Source of the DNA: Paulinella micropora
Lineage: Eukaryota > Cercozoa > Imbricatea > Euglyphida > Paulinellidae
DNA length: 62,500 nt
Direction: 5' to 3'
Assembly: GCA_019918135.1 (NCBI GenBank)
Contig: WBZZ01003297.1
Location: 32,501 to 95,000 of the forward strand
Shown: one piece after another, positions 10,685 through 21,785 of the stretch
How the letters are laid out: each line of letters opens with the position of its first letter
Numbering within the stretch: position 1 is the stretch's first letter
The notes under the pieces: model-generated
Databases searched by the model: none
What the model was told of the DNA's origin: nothing
What the model saw: only the letters and a program-made list of their open reading frames with translations
Program-made: the position numbers and the translations under genes

Positions 10685-12921
10685 ATGCAAGTTTTAAAAC
10701 GACATGGAGCTCCAGAAGCCGTTTCGCTGGATAAAATTTTGGCGCGAGTTGCTAGGACCCCGTCCTTGTGTCCCAAAAGGTCGTGGCGGGCCTGTACGAC
10801 CTCGTGCCGACGAGCGAACTTGACGCGCTGCCCGCGAGCACGTGTGCGTCGCTCGCGATTCAACACCCGCAGTACGGGGAGCTGGGTGGTCGTCTCCTGG
10901 CCTCCAACCACGCAAAGCAGTGCCCGCCGACCTTCAGCGCTGCCATGGAAAAGCTTAGGTGGGGCATGGAGCCAGCTTACAGCATCTTCGTGGACCAGAA
11001 CGCGGGGCAGCTCAACGCCATGATCGAGGCCCGTCGAGACATGTTGTATGACTATTTCGGGTATTCGACCCTGCTTAAATCTTACCTGCTCAAAGACAGC
11101 CAGGGCCGCGCGTGCGAGACGGCCCAGTACCTCTGGCTTAGAGTTAGTACCCACTTACACCGCCGCGAGTCCAAAGAGCCGCTGAAACGCATCAAAGAAA
11201 CCTATGACCTCATGTCATTGCAATTCTATACTCACGCGAGTCCAACATTATTTAACAGCGGGCTGAAAAGAGCGGGCCAGCTTTTTTCTTGCTTTTTGCT
11301 CCCGATTTCCAGTGATTCGCTGAGCGGCATCTATCACACGATCAAAGATGTTGCTCTTATCAGCAAGGGGGGTGGCGGTATTGGTCTGCACCTCGGCTGC
11401 GTGAGGGCCAAGGGCTCCTTGATACGCAGCACGGGCGGGCACAGTGATGGTGTGATTCCCTTGTGCAAAGTGCTAAACGAGACCGCCCGCTACGCAAATC
11501 AGGCCGGGAAGAGAAAGGGGGCGATCGCAGTTTACTTGCCAATACACCACCCCGACGTCTTCGAGTGGCTGGACCTTAAAAAGACCACTGGCTCCGAAGA
11601 ACTGCGAGCACGAGACTTGTTTCTAGGGCTAACAGTGCCAGACTTGTTCATGGATCGTGTTGAGAATGACGGGGACTGGAGCCTTTTTTGCCAGGACGAG
11701 ACTGGCGTAGGTGACCTGGACGCCCTCTGCGGCAAGGAGTTCGAGAGCCAGTACAAACGGGCCGAGAGGCTGGGCCTGGCGAGGCGCACTGTCAAAGCAC
11801 GCGAGCTCTGGAGCGCTGTCTGTCGTGCACAGATTGAAAATGGCGGTGTGCCTTACATCATGTACAAGGACGCGGTGAATACAAAATCGAATCAAAAGAA
11901 CTTGGGCACGATCAGGTCAAGCAATCTGTGCGCAGAAGTGGTTCAATACAGCTCCGGCGGCGAGTGTGGCGAGCACAGCGTGTGTAACTTGGCCTCTGTC
12001 GCGCTGCCTAGGTTCGTGTCGGAGGACCGCAAGTCCTTTAATTTCGAGTTGCTGCGGTCGTGCGTGCATGTAGCAACCAGAAATCTCGACACCGTCATAG
12101 ACATTACAGAATACCCCACGGAGGAGGCCAGACGCAGCAACCTTTTGCATCGTCCGGTGGCCCTAGGAATGAACGGGTTAGCAGACGTCCTGGCTTTGAT
12201 GAAAATGCCATGGGATTCAACAGAGGCACAAAAGCTCAATGTCAAGATAGCACACGAACTGTACTATGCCGCGCTCTGGGCCTCTTGCGAACTAGCACAG
12301 GAGAAGGGTGCTTACAAGAGTTTTGGTGGGTCTCCCGCTAGCCAAGTGCTCCTGCAGTTCGACCTGTGGCCCGGCAAGGAGCAGACGGACGACCGCTGGG
12401 ACTCGCTCCGCCAGCGGATCGCCAAGTATGGGCTACAAAACTCACAGCTGATTGCCTACATGCCGACTGCCACGACTGCTCAGATCCTGGGCAATTTCGA
12501 GTCGTTCGAGCCTCCGCACTCGAACGTCTTCGTGCGCCGTGTGCTCTCTGGAGAGCACGTCGTGTGGAACAAACACCTTGTGCGGGAATTGGAAGAGCGC
12601 GGCCTCTGGCACGACCAGCTCCGCGGTAAAATCATTGCCGACGGCGGTTCTGTGCAAGGATGCGACCTGCCCCAAGACGTCAAAAACATCTACAAGACCG
12701 TGTGGGAAATTCCACTGCGCTTGCAGCTGCACTTGGCGGCCGACCGCGGCCCGTTTGTGTGTGGCTCACAGTCGCTCAACTTGCACGTGACAAATCCCAC
12801 CGAGCGCAGAGTCAGCAGCGCTTTGTTCTATGCGTGGCAGCTCGGTCTCAAAACTACGTATTACATACGAACCCAGGCCGCTAGCAAGGCCCTGGGGCCG
12901 GCCGACGTGCTGTCTGTGTAG
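10685..12921 (+). pseudogene. Ribonucleoside-diphosphate reductase large subunit (class I), one frameshift
   Basis: Makes deoxyribonucleotides with the small subunit encoded at 40826-41840. The N-terminal ATP-cone is visible (VLKRHGAPEAVSLDKILARV from ATG 10685). A frame change near 10750-10768 then moves to the main frame (from 10768, 717 codons). The radical-site motif SNLCAEV (N-x-C-x-E), the redox cysteines in GQLFSCFLL and VCNLASVAL, and the radical-transfer pair TTYYIRT are all present. The usual Cys-rich C-terminal tail is absent; the protein ends GPADVLSV. Length apart from the tail is normal. The single break suggests fairly recent inactivation. Confidence 0.95.
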
Positions 12922-12946
12922 CTTGAATCTATATAATTTTAATTAA

Positions 12947-13741
12947 TTAAACAAACTCTTCTTCGATTTGCATCGCGCTTGAGTCTGCTCCCGAGTCTTC
13001 CTTGAGCGACACGCCAAAGGCCTCTTTTTCAGTCAGGCTGATGTCCGGGTAGGGCAGGCCGTCCGCAATCTTTCGCAGTTGGATGATCTTGAGACCGAGC
13101 GAGACTTTCTCCTGGCGCGAACACAGCGTCGTCACTTGGACCAGGCAGCGGACGACGTCACCCTTGGCAATGGCTTGGTTGTCTCCCTCTCCGCCCAGGA
13201 TCTTGGCGCCCGTCAGCGTGCAGCTCAGGCGCGCGGGCCATGCCCTGTCGCTCTTGGCGCTGGTACGAGGACGGGTACAGGCCTGGTAGTAAGACTTGAT
13301 TTCGTTGTCTGTTTTCGCCAGAGGGCCGCTTTGTTTTACGGTGGGCAACAGCTTGGATCTGGCCTGCACGACCAGCGCGCACATCCTCTCGTCGATGGCC
13401 CTGATGGCCTGGTATGCCTCCAGCACGGTCGAGTGGGTCGTGGCCTCGCGAAAACTCAGATCGATCGTCACCTTCTTGGAGTCCTGGAAGCTCGAAGGGT
13501 CCCAGGCTACGACCAGCGGTGGCAACAACATGGTCAGGGCCTTCCCGTCGTACACGACGTTGGCGAAAATTGAGCCATATGCGGCCCGAGGTTCGCCTTG
13601 CAGCTTGATCTTCTCCAAGTCCTCGGCCGGGTTGAACTTGACCGCCAGCTGCTCGCCGCCTGTGCCTCCGCCCTTGATCAATTGAACAGACATCATCCCG
13701 TTTTTGTGAGAGGCAGACATTCTCTTGCGATTTGAAAGCAA
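12947..13741 (-). CDS. Probable ssDNA-binding protein (DUF5871-like)
   Basis: Intact 264-codon frame; ATG 13720 or 13741 could start it. Pattern: YGSIFANVVYDGKALTM, then LLPPLVVAWD, a strand-rich region with VTIDLSF, and VSLGLKIIQLRKI near the C-terminus, ending in an acidic tail (MQIEEEFV). This layout resembles the predicted single-stranded-DNA-binding proteins of algal NCLDVs that I know as DUF5871, though no residue-level proof is possible by eye. It diverges from the PCNA-like gene across a shared promoter with paired ATTTAAATCG motifs, which fits a replication role. Confidence 0.5.
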   Translation of the reverse strand: MLSNRKRMSASHKNGMMSVQLIKGGGTGGEQLAVKFNPAEDLEKIKLQGEPRAAYGSIFANVVYDGKALTMLLPPLVVAWDPSSFQDSKKVTIDLSFREATTHSTVLEAYQAIRAIDERMCALVVQARSKLLPTVKQSGPLAKTDNEIKSYYQACTRPRTSAKSDRAWPARLSCTLTGAKILGGEGDNQAIAKGDVVRCLVQVTTLCSRQEKVSLGLKIIQLRKIADGLPYPDISLTEKEAFGVSLKEDSGADSSAMQIEEEFV

Positions 13742-13743
13742 GT

Positions 13744-13772
13744 GCCGATTTAAATCGAGGCGGATTTAAATC
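13744..13772. promoter_or_regulatory. Paired ATTTAAATCG promoter motif between divergent replication genes
   Basis: The sequence holds CGATTTAAATCGAGG and GGATTTAAATCGGC about 15 bp apart, centred between the divergent ssDNA-binding and PCNA-like genes. The motif recurs at 15289 (divergent VLTF genes) and 23062 (upstream of 23185), and a weaker form lies at 16172. It is followed in several places by CTTTTGAA or its complement. Confidence 0.5.
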
Positions 13773-13842
13773 GGCTGCCTTCAAAAGAAAAGCAGGCAGT
13801 CAAAAAAAGCCTTTGTCACTTTTGAATTTCTCCGCTACTAGG

Positions 13843-14832
13843 ATGGGAATCATGTTTCTCTGGCGCACCAAGAGTGGCGGGCCCTTGTTCCGCCGGGCTG
13901 TCGAGTGCCTGGCGCCCGTGCTGCTCGAGGCCACGATCGATGCCACGCCGACCGGCCTCGGGCTCGTCGGTGTCGCCGACGGCGTGAGCGCAGAGTTGTG
14001 GATGCCCTTTGAAGAGGCACAAGGCGACTATGTCCAGTTTAACTGGAGCAAGGTGCGCGTGGTGTTTTGCATCGATCTGAAGGAAGTGGCCAACTGGCTA
14101 ACGCAGTACAGACCAGAAATGACGCTGGAGCTCGCACTGGACAGCGAGAACGAGCTTTCACTCAAACTGCTCGACGAGGGCAAGAGCTTCGAGCACACGA
14201 GCGCCCTGTGCAACCTGCGCGTGCCGGCGGACGTGGTTACGACCGACGGCAACACCCTCCGGTGCGACCAGCTGGCCGACGTGAGCTCGACCGCGCTGTG
14301 TGCGGTGGCCAGGCATCACCACAAGACCAACAGCCACGCGCGCCTCTACGTCGCCAACGGCCGGCTGGCGGTCGAGTCCTGCCTGCTCGATGTCTCGGAA
14401 CAGCGCAAGAGCTGTACCTACCTGGCGGACGTGATCCAGTACCGCGAGTGCGAACGGCCCAGAATACGCAGCGAGCTGCCCGGCCAATCGGGGGACGGGC
14501 TCTTCTATTCGCTGGACACGGTTAAGAAGATTCTGAAGGCGAGCAGTTTCCAGGAACGCAAGAAGGGGCGCGTGATGCTCGGGCTCAACAAGGACGGGCC
14601 CCTCGTGCTGGTGTTTAACCGTGGCGCCAGCTACCTGAAATTCGCCATCGTCTCGTCGAGCGCGGCCGCCGACGAAGAACAGCCCAATGTCGAGCCGCCC
14701 GTGCCGCTCGAGCGGCAGGAGAGTGGGTGTGTGCCAAAGGTGATCAAGAGGAAGCACAAACAGTCGTCTTCGTCCGCGCGCGTCAAGAAGCAGAAAGTAG
14801 ACGCAGTCCCGGAAGCCGCGAAAGGCGCTTGA
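13843..14832 (+). CDS. PCNA-like sliding clamp with basic C-terminal tail
   Basis: Start at ATG 13843 (MGIMFLWRTKSGG); the frame is open upstream to 13732 but runs through promoter sequence. The ~260-residue core has the clamp layout: an N-terminal helix with FRRAVECLAPVLLEA, a sheet with GLGLVGVADGVSAELWMPF, a central FCIDLKEVANWL segment and a C-terminal domain with YSLDTVKKILKAS and LKFAIVSS. The tail of ~60 residues is Lys/Arg-rich (KRKHKQSSSSARVKKQK) and may be a nuclear signal. It probably tethers the polymerase to DNA. The sequence is divergent, so clamp assignment rests on layout. Confidence 0.65.
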   Translation: MGIMFLWRTKSGGPLFRRAVECLAPVLLEATIDATPTGLGLVGVADGVSAELWMPFEEAQGDYVQFNWSKVRVVFCIDLKEVANWLTQYRPEMTLELALDSENELSLKLLDEGKSFEHTSALCNLRVPADVVTTDGNTLRCDQLADVSSTALCAVARHHHKTNSHARLYVANGRLAVESCLLDVSEQRKSCTYLADVIQYRECERPRIRSELPGQSGDGLFYSLDTVKKILKASSFQERKKGRVMLGLNKDGPLVLVFNRGASYLKFAIVSSSAAADEEQPNVEPPVPLERQESGCVPKVIKRKHKQSSSSARVKKQKVDAVPEAAKGA

Positions 14833-15244
14833 TGATGTAGGCTTTGCCTTGGTTAGGTCCAATAAAATGTTTTTGGGTTGGTAGTCTTTTGGCTAGAGGT
14901 AGCGCCCAGTCCCGGACCCCTCCCACCTGCCGGAATTCCGAAATGGTCATGCTGCCCCCGTACTCGAGCAGCCTAGGCGGGGCAGGCCGTATGACTTGCT
15001 GCCTTAGATTCAGGCGTAAGTAAGAGTGAAGCAGATCTCCGGCCTGCGAGCGCAGAGCTTCCGGCACGCCGTAGCTGACATAGACCCACGCACAGGCCGG
15101 CGTACAAAACAACCCGAAAACGTACAGGTAGCCCTCGACGGGCGCGTACGCGACGGGCAGCTCAAACCACTTCCCGTCCTCGCGCGCGCTTGGGTGGCCG
15201 CAGTGCAGGCAGAGCCTCTTGCGGTGTATCTGTGTGCCTTCCAT
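14783..15244 (-). CDS. VLTF2-like zinc protein (FCS-type)
   Basis: Start taken at ATG 15244, since upstream codons run through the divergent promoter. The N-terminal zinc site is C-L-H-C-G (~13), followed by YLYVFGLFCTPACAWVYVS. C-x2-C plus F-C-x3-C-A-x-x-Y is the pattern of the poxvirus A1-type late transcription factor (VLTF2) and related TRASH/FCS zinc fingers. Next comes APPRLLEYGGSMTISEFR, a block I recognise from NCLDV relatives. Its 3' end overlaps the PCNA-like gene by ~50 bp. It diverges from the VLTF3 gene. Inferred late transcription activator. Confidence 0.6.
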   Translation of the reverse strand: MEGTQIHRKRLCLHCGHPSAREDGKWFELPVAYAPVEGYLYVFGLFCTPACAWVYVSYGVPEALRSQAGDLLHSYLRLNLRQQVIRPAPPRLLEYGGSMTISEFRQVGGVRDWALPLAKRLPTQKHFIGPNQGKAYIIKRLSRLPGLRLLSAS

Positions 15245-15285
15245 TTTTCTTACAGCGGAAGTAGGGAAAAACAATTTGCTTCGCC

Positions 15286-15312
15286 CTAATTTAAATCGGG
15301 TCGCTTTTGAAT
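15286..15312. promoter_or_regulatory. ATTTAAATCGG-CTTTTGAA promoter motif
   Basis: AATTTAAATCGGGTCGCTTT followed by TGAATT sits between the divergent VLTF2-like and VLTF3-like genes, about 30-55 bp upstream of the VLTF3 ATG. It matches the motif at 13744-13772 and 23060. Confidence 0.5.
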
Positions 15313-15341
15313 TCACATCTCCTTTGAACTGGCACACACAA

Positions 15342-16194
15342 ATGTGCGAGCACGAATTCGTCTTCAACCGGCAAACGAGCGGGACCTTTTGCAAGACATG
15401 CGGTCTAGTGGGGAGAGAGCACTCGCTACGGGTCGAACCAGTACTTGGTGAATGGCAGGATGCGGGGGGACGAGGGCGAGATGACGGAGCAGCCGAGGCG
15501 CCCGCAAGGTTACACCCGATTATCGAGGTTCCGCGAGATTACGAGACAGGTATTTGGGTTGAGGGGGATTCATCAGAAGCCGCTAGTCAGCCAGGCCTTG
15601 CTGCAGCTGGCGAGAGATCTCTGCCACAAGTGGAGGGTGAATGGTACAGAGATTACCCCATCGAAGTTGATCTACGTGTTCAAGAAGAGCCGTCTCGGCC
15701 CACTCTCGTTGGACCGGGCGGCCTGCCTCGCCTACCTGCTCGGCGGCTCCAGGGACAGGCTGACGAGCGGGGCCGAGCCCACCCGCGAAGTGCTCCAAGG
15801 GCTCGAAGCACTGTTTCACCAGGTGGACGGGGCGTGGCCGGTGGTGCGGGAGCTGCTCAAGGCCCGGCATGGCTGGTATCGCGCCTGCTTTATCAATTAT
15901 TCTTCACTACTCCGAGCACTGCTAGAGCTCATGGAACAGCCCGCGCTCGCCGCGCGCGTGCCGCCGCTCAAGCAGAGCGAAAGCAAGCACAGACAGACGG
16001 CGATCTGGGCAGCCATCTGCCAGACACTGGGCTGGACTTTTTTACCAATCACCGGCAACCTGCTGACCCCGCCCGACGGCAACGCCAGGCCGAGAGAGAG
16101 CCATCTGCTCGGCTCCAAGCCGCTCCGCAAAAAACGGAAGAAGGTTCGTCGCGCGATTGCTGTACGTGCTGGATTTAAATTCTCGCAATTCTAA
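15342..16194 (+). pseudogene. VLTF3-like late transcription factor (A2-type), one frameshift
   Basis: Begins MCEHEFVFNRQ, with a zinc ribbon C-x-H-x(12)-C-x2-C-G. A frame change near 15440-15480 enters the second frame, which ends at 16194. The second part has YTRLSRFREITRQVFGL, then a helical region and RACFINYSSLLRALLELM. The diagnostic end block is VPPLKQSESKH...IWAAICQTLGWTFLPI (L-K then I-W-x2-I-C-x2-L-x-W-x-F-x-P), as in NCLDV VLTF3 proteins. It ends in a basic stretch (KPLRKKRKKVRR). It probably directs late viral transcription with the VLTF2-like protein. Confidence 0.85.
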
Positions 16195-16233
16195 TCGATT
16201 AAAAAAAAGAGAGCCTGTCACAACTGCCAGAAA

Positions 16234-16790
16234 ATGATGGACACGTTACATGCCACGGAACGGAAAGAGATCCCGAAGCAGGAAGTAACAGTGGCGCCTG
16301 GCCGCGGCGAGCTCGCTGCGTGGGGCAAGAAGGCCGGGGTGCCCCTGGCCCAAGGGCTGCCGCCGGTCAAGTTTACTGCCACGGTCTGGCGCAAGTACCG
16401 GTCGTCGTTTGTGGTGGGCCTCGAGAAGCTCGTGAAGCTCTCGCCAAAGCAGTACCAGGCGCTGCTGGGCAGGGTCCGCCTGTCCGCGCTCGGCCTGGAC
16501 GCCTCGCGCTTCGAGCGCTCGGCCGAGCTGGAGGCAGTGATTGAGTTTTGGACGGAGCACTGGGGCGACTACTTCATTTTCCCTAAGCACAACAAGATGC
16601 GAGTGGGCGATTTCCTCCGGAAGACCCACCCTGACCTGCAGGCCTCCTTTTTCACTTCGAACAAGGAAGGGCTGGCGGCCTTCAAGGTGAGCGACGACCT
16701 CCGCCGGCTGCCCGCCGGCAACGACTGGGAGGGCGGCGAGCTGACGTTCTGGCAGGCCCTCTACGGCCCTGTGTGCAACTTGTCTAGGCA
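16234..16790 (+). pseudogene. Unknown viral gene, 5' part, split by transposon
   Basis: GC-rich frame from ATG 16234. It is basic to amphipathic with conserved-looking aromatic segments (VIEFWTEHWGDYFIFPKHNK, ELTFWQALYGPV). Viral-type coding stops near 16775-16795, where composition changes abruptly and the transposon begins. The 3' part resumes at about 21786. Family not recognised. Its position just after VLTF3 and its AT-rich promoter with a stretch of A residues fit an ordinary viral gene. Confidence 0.65.
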
Positions 16791-16795
16791 TATGC

Positions 16796-19700
16796 ATGCT
16801 GAGGGCTTCCAAAGCGCCGATTTACGTGGCCCACCGCGATGGTGGCTACGGAGTTTTTGCCGGTAGATACCTTCCTCCTTCCTTCCAGCTTGGGCTCCTG
16901 GAAGCGGGAGGACGTGCTCTGAATCTTGATCGTAGTACTGCTTTTTCAGAGCATTTTACGATGAAAATTGGGAACTTCCTTCAAACCGGCATGCACCCCA
17001 TTCAGTTTATTTCCCCTTCAAGCAGAAATGCTTTGCATCTCATAAATTCTTCAGCGAAAGGATTCAACCCTGAGAAGGATACTGCCCAACCAAACGTGAA
17101 GGTAAATTTAATTTACTAACTAGTACAGTCGCCATACATAAAAAATTACTGCAATGTAAAGTTGTATATCTAAATGCACATGCATACAATATACATCATA
17201 CATACATCAATGTTAGTATTACGTGCATTTTTTTTCCAGATCAGCAAGGGGACTCCAATCGTGACGGTGAGCACTGGAATGAGCAAAGGTGAAGAGATTT
17301 TGCTCAATTATGCGCCAAATCCAGGCTTAACCATCACTACGCTACCGAGCGATGCATACCCGGTCTGGCTGAAACAAGCTGCCAAGCAACGCGCTAAAAT
17401 TCCAGTATTTTGGTACGAGACTGACAACGGCCCTGTGTGTTTCATCGTTCCTGAGCAAGAGCATCCAATTCCTTTGAAATCAGTTTCATTGAAGCACGAA
17501 GAGAAGCTTGCGATTTTAACCTCAGTTAGTAGTATTACTTCTGATGCAACTTCGCAGCCAGTGTCAAGATCTTCATCTATGACGACGGAGCAGAAAATGA
17601 AGCTTCTCAACAGCGTTACTTCTGTTTCAGAAAGTCAGGATACTCTTCTGCGAAGGCAGAGCTCTAACGTTACAGTTGTGCTGGAAAAATCAAGCTCTCG
17701 TAGTAAGAAGGTAATAAATAAATGAAATCAATCACTAGGCAGCTTCTGCTTTATAGGTAGTTGGTTTTGACATCGATGCTGACGTGGACCAGAGGGCGGA
17801 GCCACAGAGTATTCCGGTCAAGCTCAAAGATAGCAGCGCGAGACTATATGCGGCTCTCTGGTAATTCTATTTTTCTTTTGCTTGCTTGCGGAAGTTGGTA
17901 GTCATTCTGGTTTGTTTAGAGCGTCGACGAAGATGATTCGGATACTGATTCGCAGTGCTACCATGAACCTACCGATCCTACCGATCCTAGATGGCTCCCC
18001 CCTCTGATCCACGAAGAATATGCGGGTGCGGAATCCAGTATTCTGTGCGACTACGACAAGCTGATGGAATCAAATGAGCTGGTGTGTGACCTGATGAAAT
18101 TGTCACCACTTCCTCTACAACGACCACGCAAGAATCCCACTCGGCCCTACAACATCAAAAGCCGCACCAAAGGATACGTGAGGTTGCAGAGACCGCAAGC
18201 GCTCAAGAAATTGTTGGGGATGACCTTCGCAGACCTGAATAGAGAAGTCAAGTCTGTTTGCTGTCAGAAGTGGAAGTGTTACGCATTCATCGACACGCGT
18301 GATGTGCTACACACACGAGCGAAGAATGCATCGTCTTCACTAAGTGAGCTTTACACTTGGACAGCTGCTCAGCTTGAATCCTTTCAAACTAAAACTGGCT
18401 CGTTTCAATACATGTATCAAACGGAGCCGGTCTGCAGAACAGCTTGGCAGCGCATCCACGGCGTCAGCAACAGAGTTTTATCTCGCGCACACAAGCTTCT
18501 TACCAACAACATGAAGGTCTTTGCCAGAAGGTCAACAGCAGTTCCTGACACGGAAGATCTGGTTACGGTTTTGCTTTGTGAAAAATTCACAGACAGTCAT
18601 CCCGAGATATGCAGTGACGGCATATGGAGGCTACAAGAAATGGCTGAGGACGCCGGAGTGCAAAAGTATGTTCGGGACAACTGGCAAGAAGTGTGTCTAC
18701 GGTTTGGTCACTCTAAGCGAGTAAATCCTGATAATCCTCCAACAGACAATACAATCAACAAGGTTTGGCGAGCAGATTTTCCGAACATCAAGTTTGTACG
18801 AGGCAATATGCATATAAGTATATAATGACATTTGAACTTGTGTTATTTCATTGAACCTATATTCAATTCCCGTTCTTTTCAAGCTCAAGATAAATATATA
18901 TATGTTGCAAAGTTGACTGTTCGATGAGAAAGAATCGCTAGCCTTCAACATTACTCACTACATCCTTGTGCTGCAGCGGGAGACTTTGCAAAATGTGATA
19001 TCTGCACGGATCTTGCGGCTCAGCATTCCCAAGGTTTCAAGAGTGAAGCGGATGTTCAGGCTTGGCGCCGCCGTAGCCGCCTTCACCACAAAATTCACAG
19101 GACCTGCCGCGTGGCGAGCATGCAACGCAAGAAGGCTGCGCCAGAAGACTTCCATGCTACTGTTATATCTGCAGACATGAAGCCGCCTGTGAGGATTCCA
19201 TCTTGCCGCCGTGCTGCTAAAGATTTCAAAGGCAAAATGGTTGTTCGCCTTTGCGTCGGTATCAACACTTGTTTCACTACCGATACTAACTTCATTTCAC
19301 GCACCTGGAAGGCGCAGTGGAGCATGGTGTGAACAGCAATATTACTATGCTTGCATCACTTTTGCATTGGGAGCTTTGGCATCCTCGTACTATGCCAGCA
19401 TGGAAATTATTTCTGGAATGGGACGACGCCGGGGATAACACTGCGTGGGCTATGCTAGGCTTCATCGGGCTTAATGTTGTGGACCGCGGTATCCGTTGGC
19501 AAGCAGAGTCTCATCGCAAGCCTCCTGGGCACGGCCATGACGGGAATGATCAGCAGTTCAGAGTGATGGATATTGGGTGGAAGAGCACCTTCCTTACAAC
19601 TAACATCGCTCAAGCTTTGTTGAAACTTATCCTTGCCTTCAAGCAAAAAAGATCGCAATTCGTGTTGGTTGTTCTTGCTTGCAATTACGACTGGATGACT

Positions 19701-21167
19701 CATTTCAGTCCATGCATGAATAAGAGCTTCAAGCATTACAGCAAGCCTCTGGCCTGGCGCATCACCAAGAATGAGGATCCTGACGAGTTACCGACTGCGG
19801 AGTTCAAGACGATGGGAGACGCACAGGAGGAATTTCATGGAGAGAAGGATAATCCCCTAGGAGCACCAGTTAAACTGTTCATTCAGCGCCCCGGTACTGC
19901 ATTATATAAATTTCTCCTCCCCCTCCCCCCCCCCCCCCCCCCCCCCACGTGCATGTGTTGTATGTATTGCAATACCGGTGCGTTGGATGTATTGCAGCGA
20001 CTAATCTGCCTCGCAAGCTTCCTGTGGGCTACTTCGTCAACCCACGTTTGAAAAAGGATATTCGTTCTTTGGGCAAGTACCTAGGGCCGGACGAGCGGGC
20101 ACATGTGGAGGAGATGTTGGCGGCGGGAAACCTGACAAGAGTGGAAGTTGATGGCAAATACTTCGACGGTGGTCTGCCCGGACGCCCTGCTCATATGTCA
20201 TGTGTTGATGCGAAGGGAAAGGAATGGAGAGTCGAGTTCCGACTTATCGATGAGCTGCCGATGAACTGGATGGAGTTGCCTCCTAACCGCAAAGAAAAAA
20301 TAAACGCTCTTACCCATTTGACACCTGATGAGCTTCTTTCTTTGCCACGTACATATTTTGTCAACGATGGACGGCCTCCAGCTCACCCGCGATGGCGTGG
20401 TGCAAGGGAGCTGACTGAGGAAGAAAAGAAGGAGCAGGATTTGGCTTTTGCAAATGTCTCTCATCCGTGGCGCAAAATTTTCACTTTGCTTACATCGTCT
20501 CAAGACAAGCAAGCATTTGCATCCAGCCAAATGGTAGTCAAGGAGCTAAAGGACTGGCTTAGAATGCACGGTGTTCCAACGCAAGACGGCGACCGGAAAC
20601 AGTTTAAAAAGGCGCAGCTGGTTGACCAAGCATGGAATCATTTTCAAAGCTGTGACTGTGGGTTAGAGGAAGAAGTGGATGCCAAACTAGCTGGTGCTGC
20701 AGAACCCGAACCCGCGCTATCTGGGAACTCTTCTTCTAGCTCAGAGGAAGAAGTCAACGGTATTTCATGCTATATCTGCAATACGTTTTGCAAAAACTAG
20801 TCGCATTGTGTTATTATTTACAGTAGGTGAACAGGATGACTCAGACTCAACTGTCAGTGTGCCTCGTAGACGAGTACGCCAACCAAGCCGTCAGCGCGGA
20901 CGTCGCCGCGCGCGTCGAGCAGCAGGTGGACGCGGACGCAAGCGCGCGCGAAATTCAGCTGATTCCAAGCAGGCGCTGCCATCTCAACGCAGGGGCAATC
21001 AGGTGCAAGGCGCAAACCAGCCAGGCCCGAATCCGTGGGACTGCCCCTGCTGTTCTTGCCATAACGCTGAAGGTGGAGACAAGTGTCAGTTATGTGAGTG
21101 GCCTGCAGATGTTGATAGCTCTGATAGCTCTGACGACGACGACCCATTGATGTCGCCTCGCAAGTAA
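16796..21167 (+). CDS. Transposon gene: SET-like domain + DUF7869-like transposase + RanBP2 zinc finger, 7 exons
   Basis: Proposed exons: 16796-17101, 17240-17710, 17757-~17845, 17920-18802, 18977-19893, 19998-20759, 20824-21167. Most introns are GT-AG; those after exons 3 and 4 seem to use GC donors. Exons 1-2 look like a SET methyltransferase (YGVFAGRYLPP; LINSS then QPNVKV; GMSKGEEILLNYA). Exons 4-6 carry a transposase-like core: CDIC, ISADM, H-G-V-N-S-N-I-T-M-L, WDDAGDNTAW and GHGHDGNDQQF, the pattern I associate with DUF7869. The last exon ends with a RanBP2 zinc finger (WDCPCCSCHN then C-x2-C). One frame change near 19280-19300 may mean inactivation. The start codon lies within ~20 bp of the junction, so the 5' end may be truncated. 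Confidence 0.65.
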
Positions 21168-21785
21168 GCAAGGAAATACTGCAACCCTTGCACGCACAAA
21201 GGTCCTGATGTAGTCATTTTATATTGATAACATTACAAGCATATGTTATCATGGTTATTTCTTAATATGTAAGAGATTTTGCGCGTTGTGACTTTTTTTT
21301 CTTTTGCAGGTGCACGCGCTACGATTTTCTATCGTTGCAACCGAAAATTAGAAATTTTTTTGCTTGATGTAACCTTCGCATCACACAAACCCCCCCCCCC
21401 CCCAACGTGAATCCCCTCCCACAGCGGGCGGCAGGACATTTTTAAAGGTGAAAGCAGCTCATAATGTAGGAAAATACTAAAAACAAATAAAAAAAAAAAC
21501 AATCAAAGCAAGGTGTGCATGGTTGTCGCTTGTTTCCAGCATGGTCTTGCCGTCGCCGGCATGAAAAAAAAGTAGAAAAATTATAGTGTCAGACCGGTTT
21601 CGGTCCACCTCCGGAGGTGAAGTCCAAGTGGTTGACTATTAATAAAAACATGTTTTAATATCATTTTAGTATGTTATGTAACTAAATCCTGAATTCCCAT
21701 TCATTTGCACAAGTTTTCTGAAAGTTCCTAAAAGTCTTGAAAAATTTCGGAAAAAGTGATACCCCCACCTTTGACGAATGGTTAG
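21168..21785. other. Non-coding 3' end of transposon
   Basis: No open frame with protein-like content. It contains a C-run at about 21393, A-runs at about 21490 and 21565, and the hairpin CCTCCGGAGG. It runs directly into viral coding sequence at about 21786. Confidence 0.5.

Noticed and set aside
10573..11154. 193-codon minus-strand frame over the RNR start
   Set aside because: Shadow of the RNR coding frame; no start context or recognisable content.
18064..18825. Separate host gene at this position
   Set aside because: It fits better as exon 4 of the transposon gene, flanked by usable splice sites.
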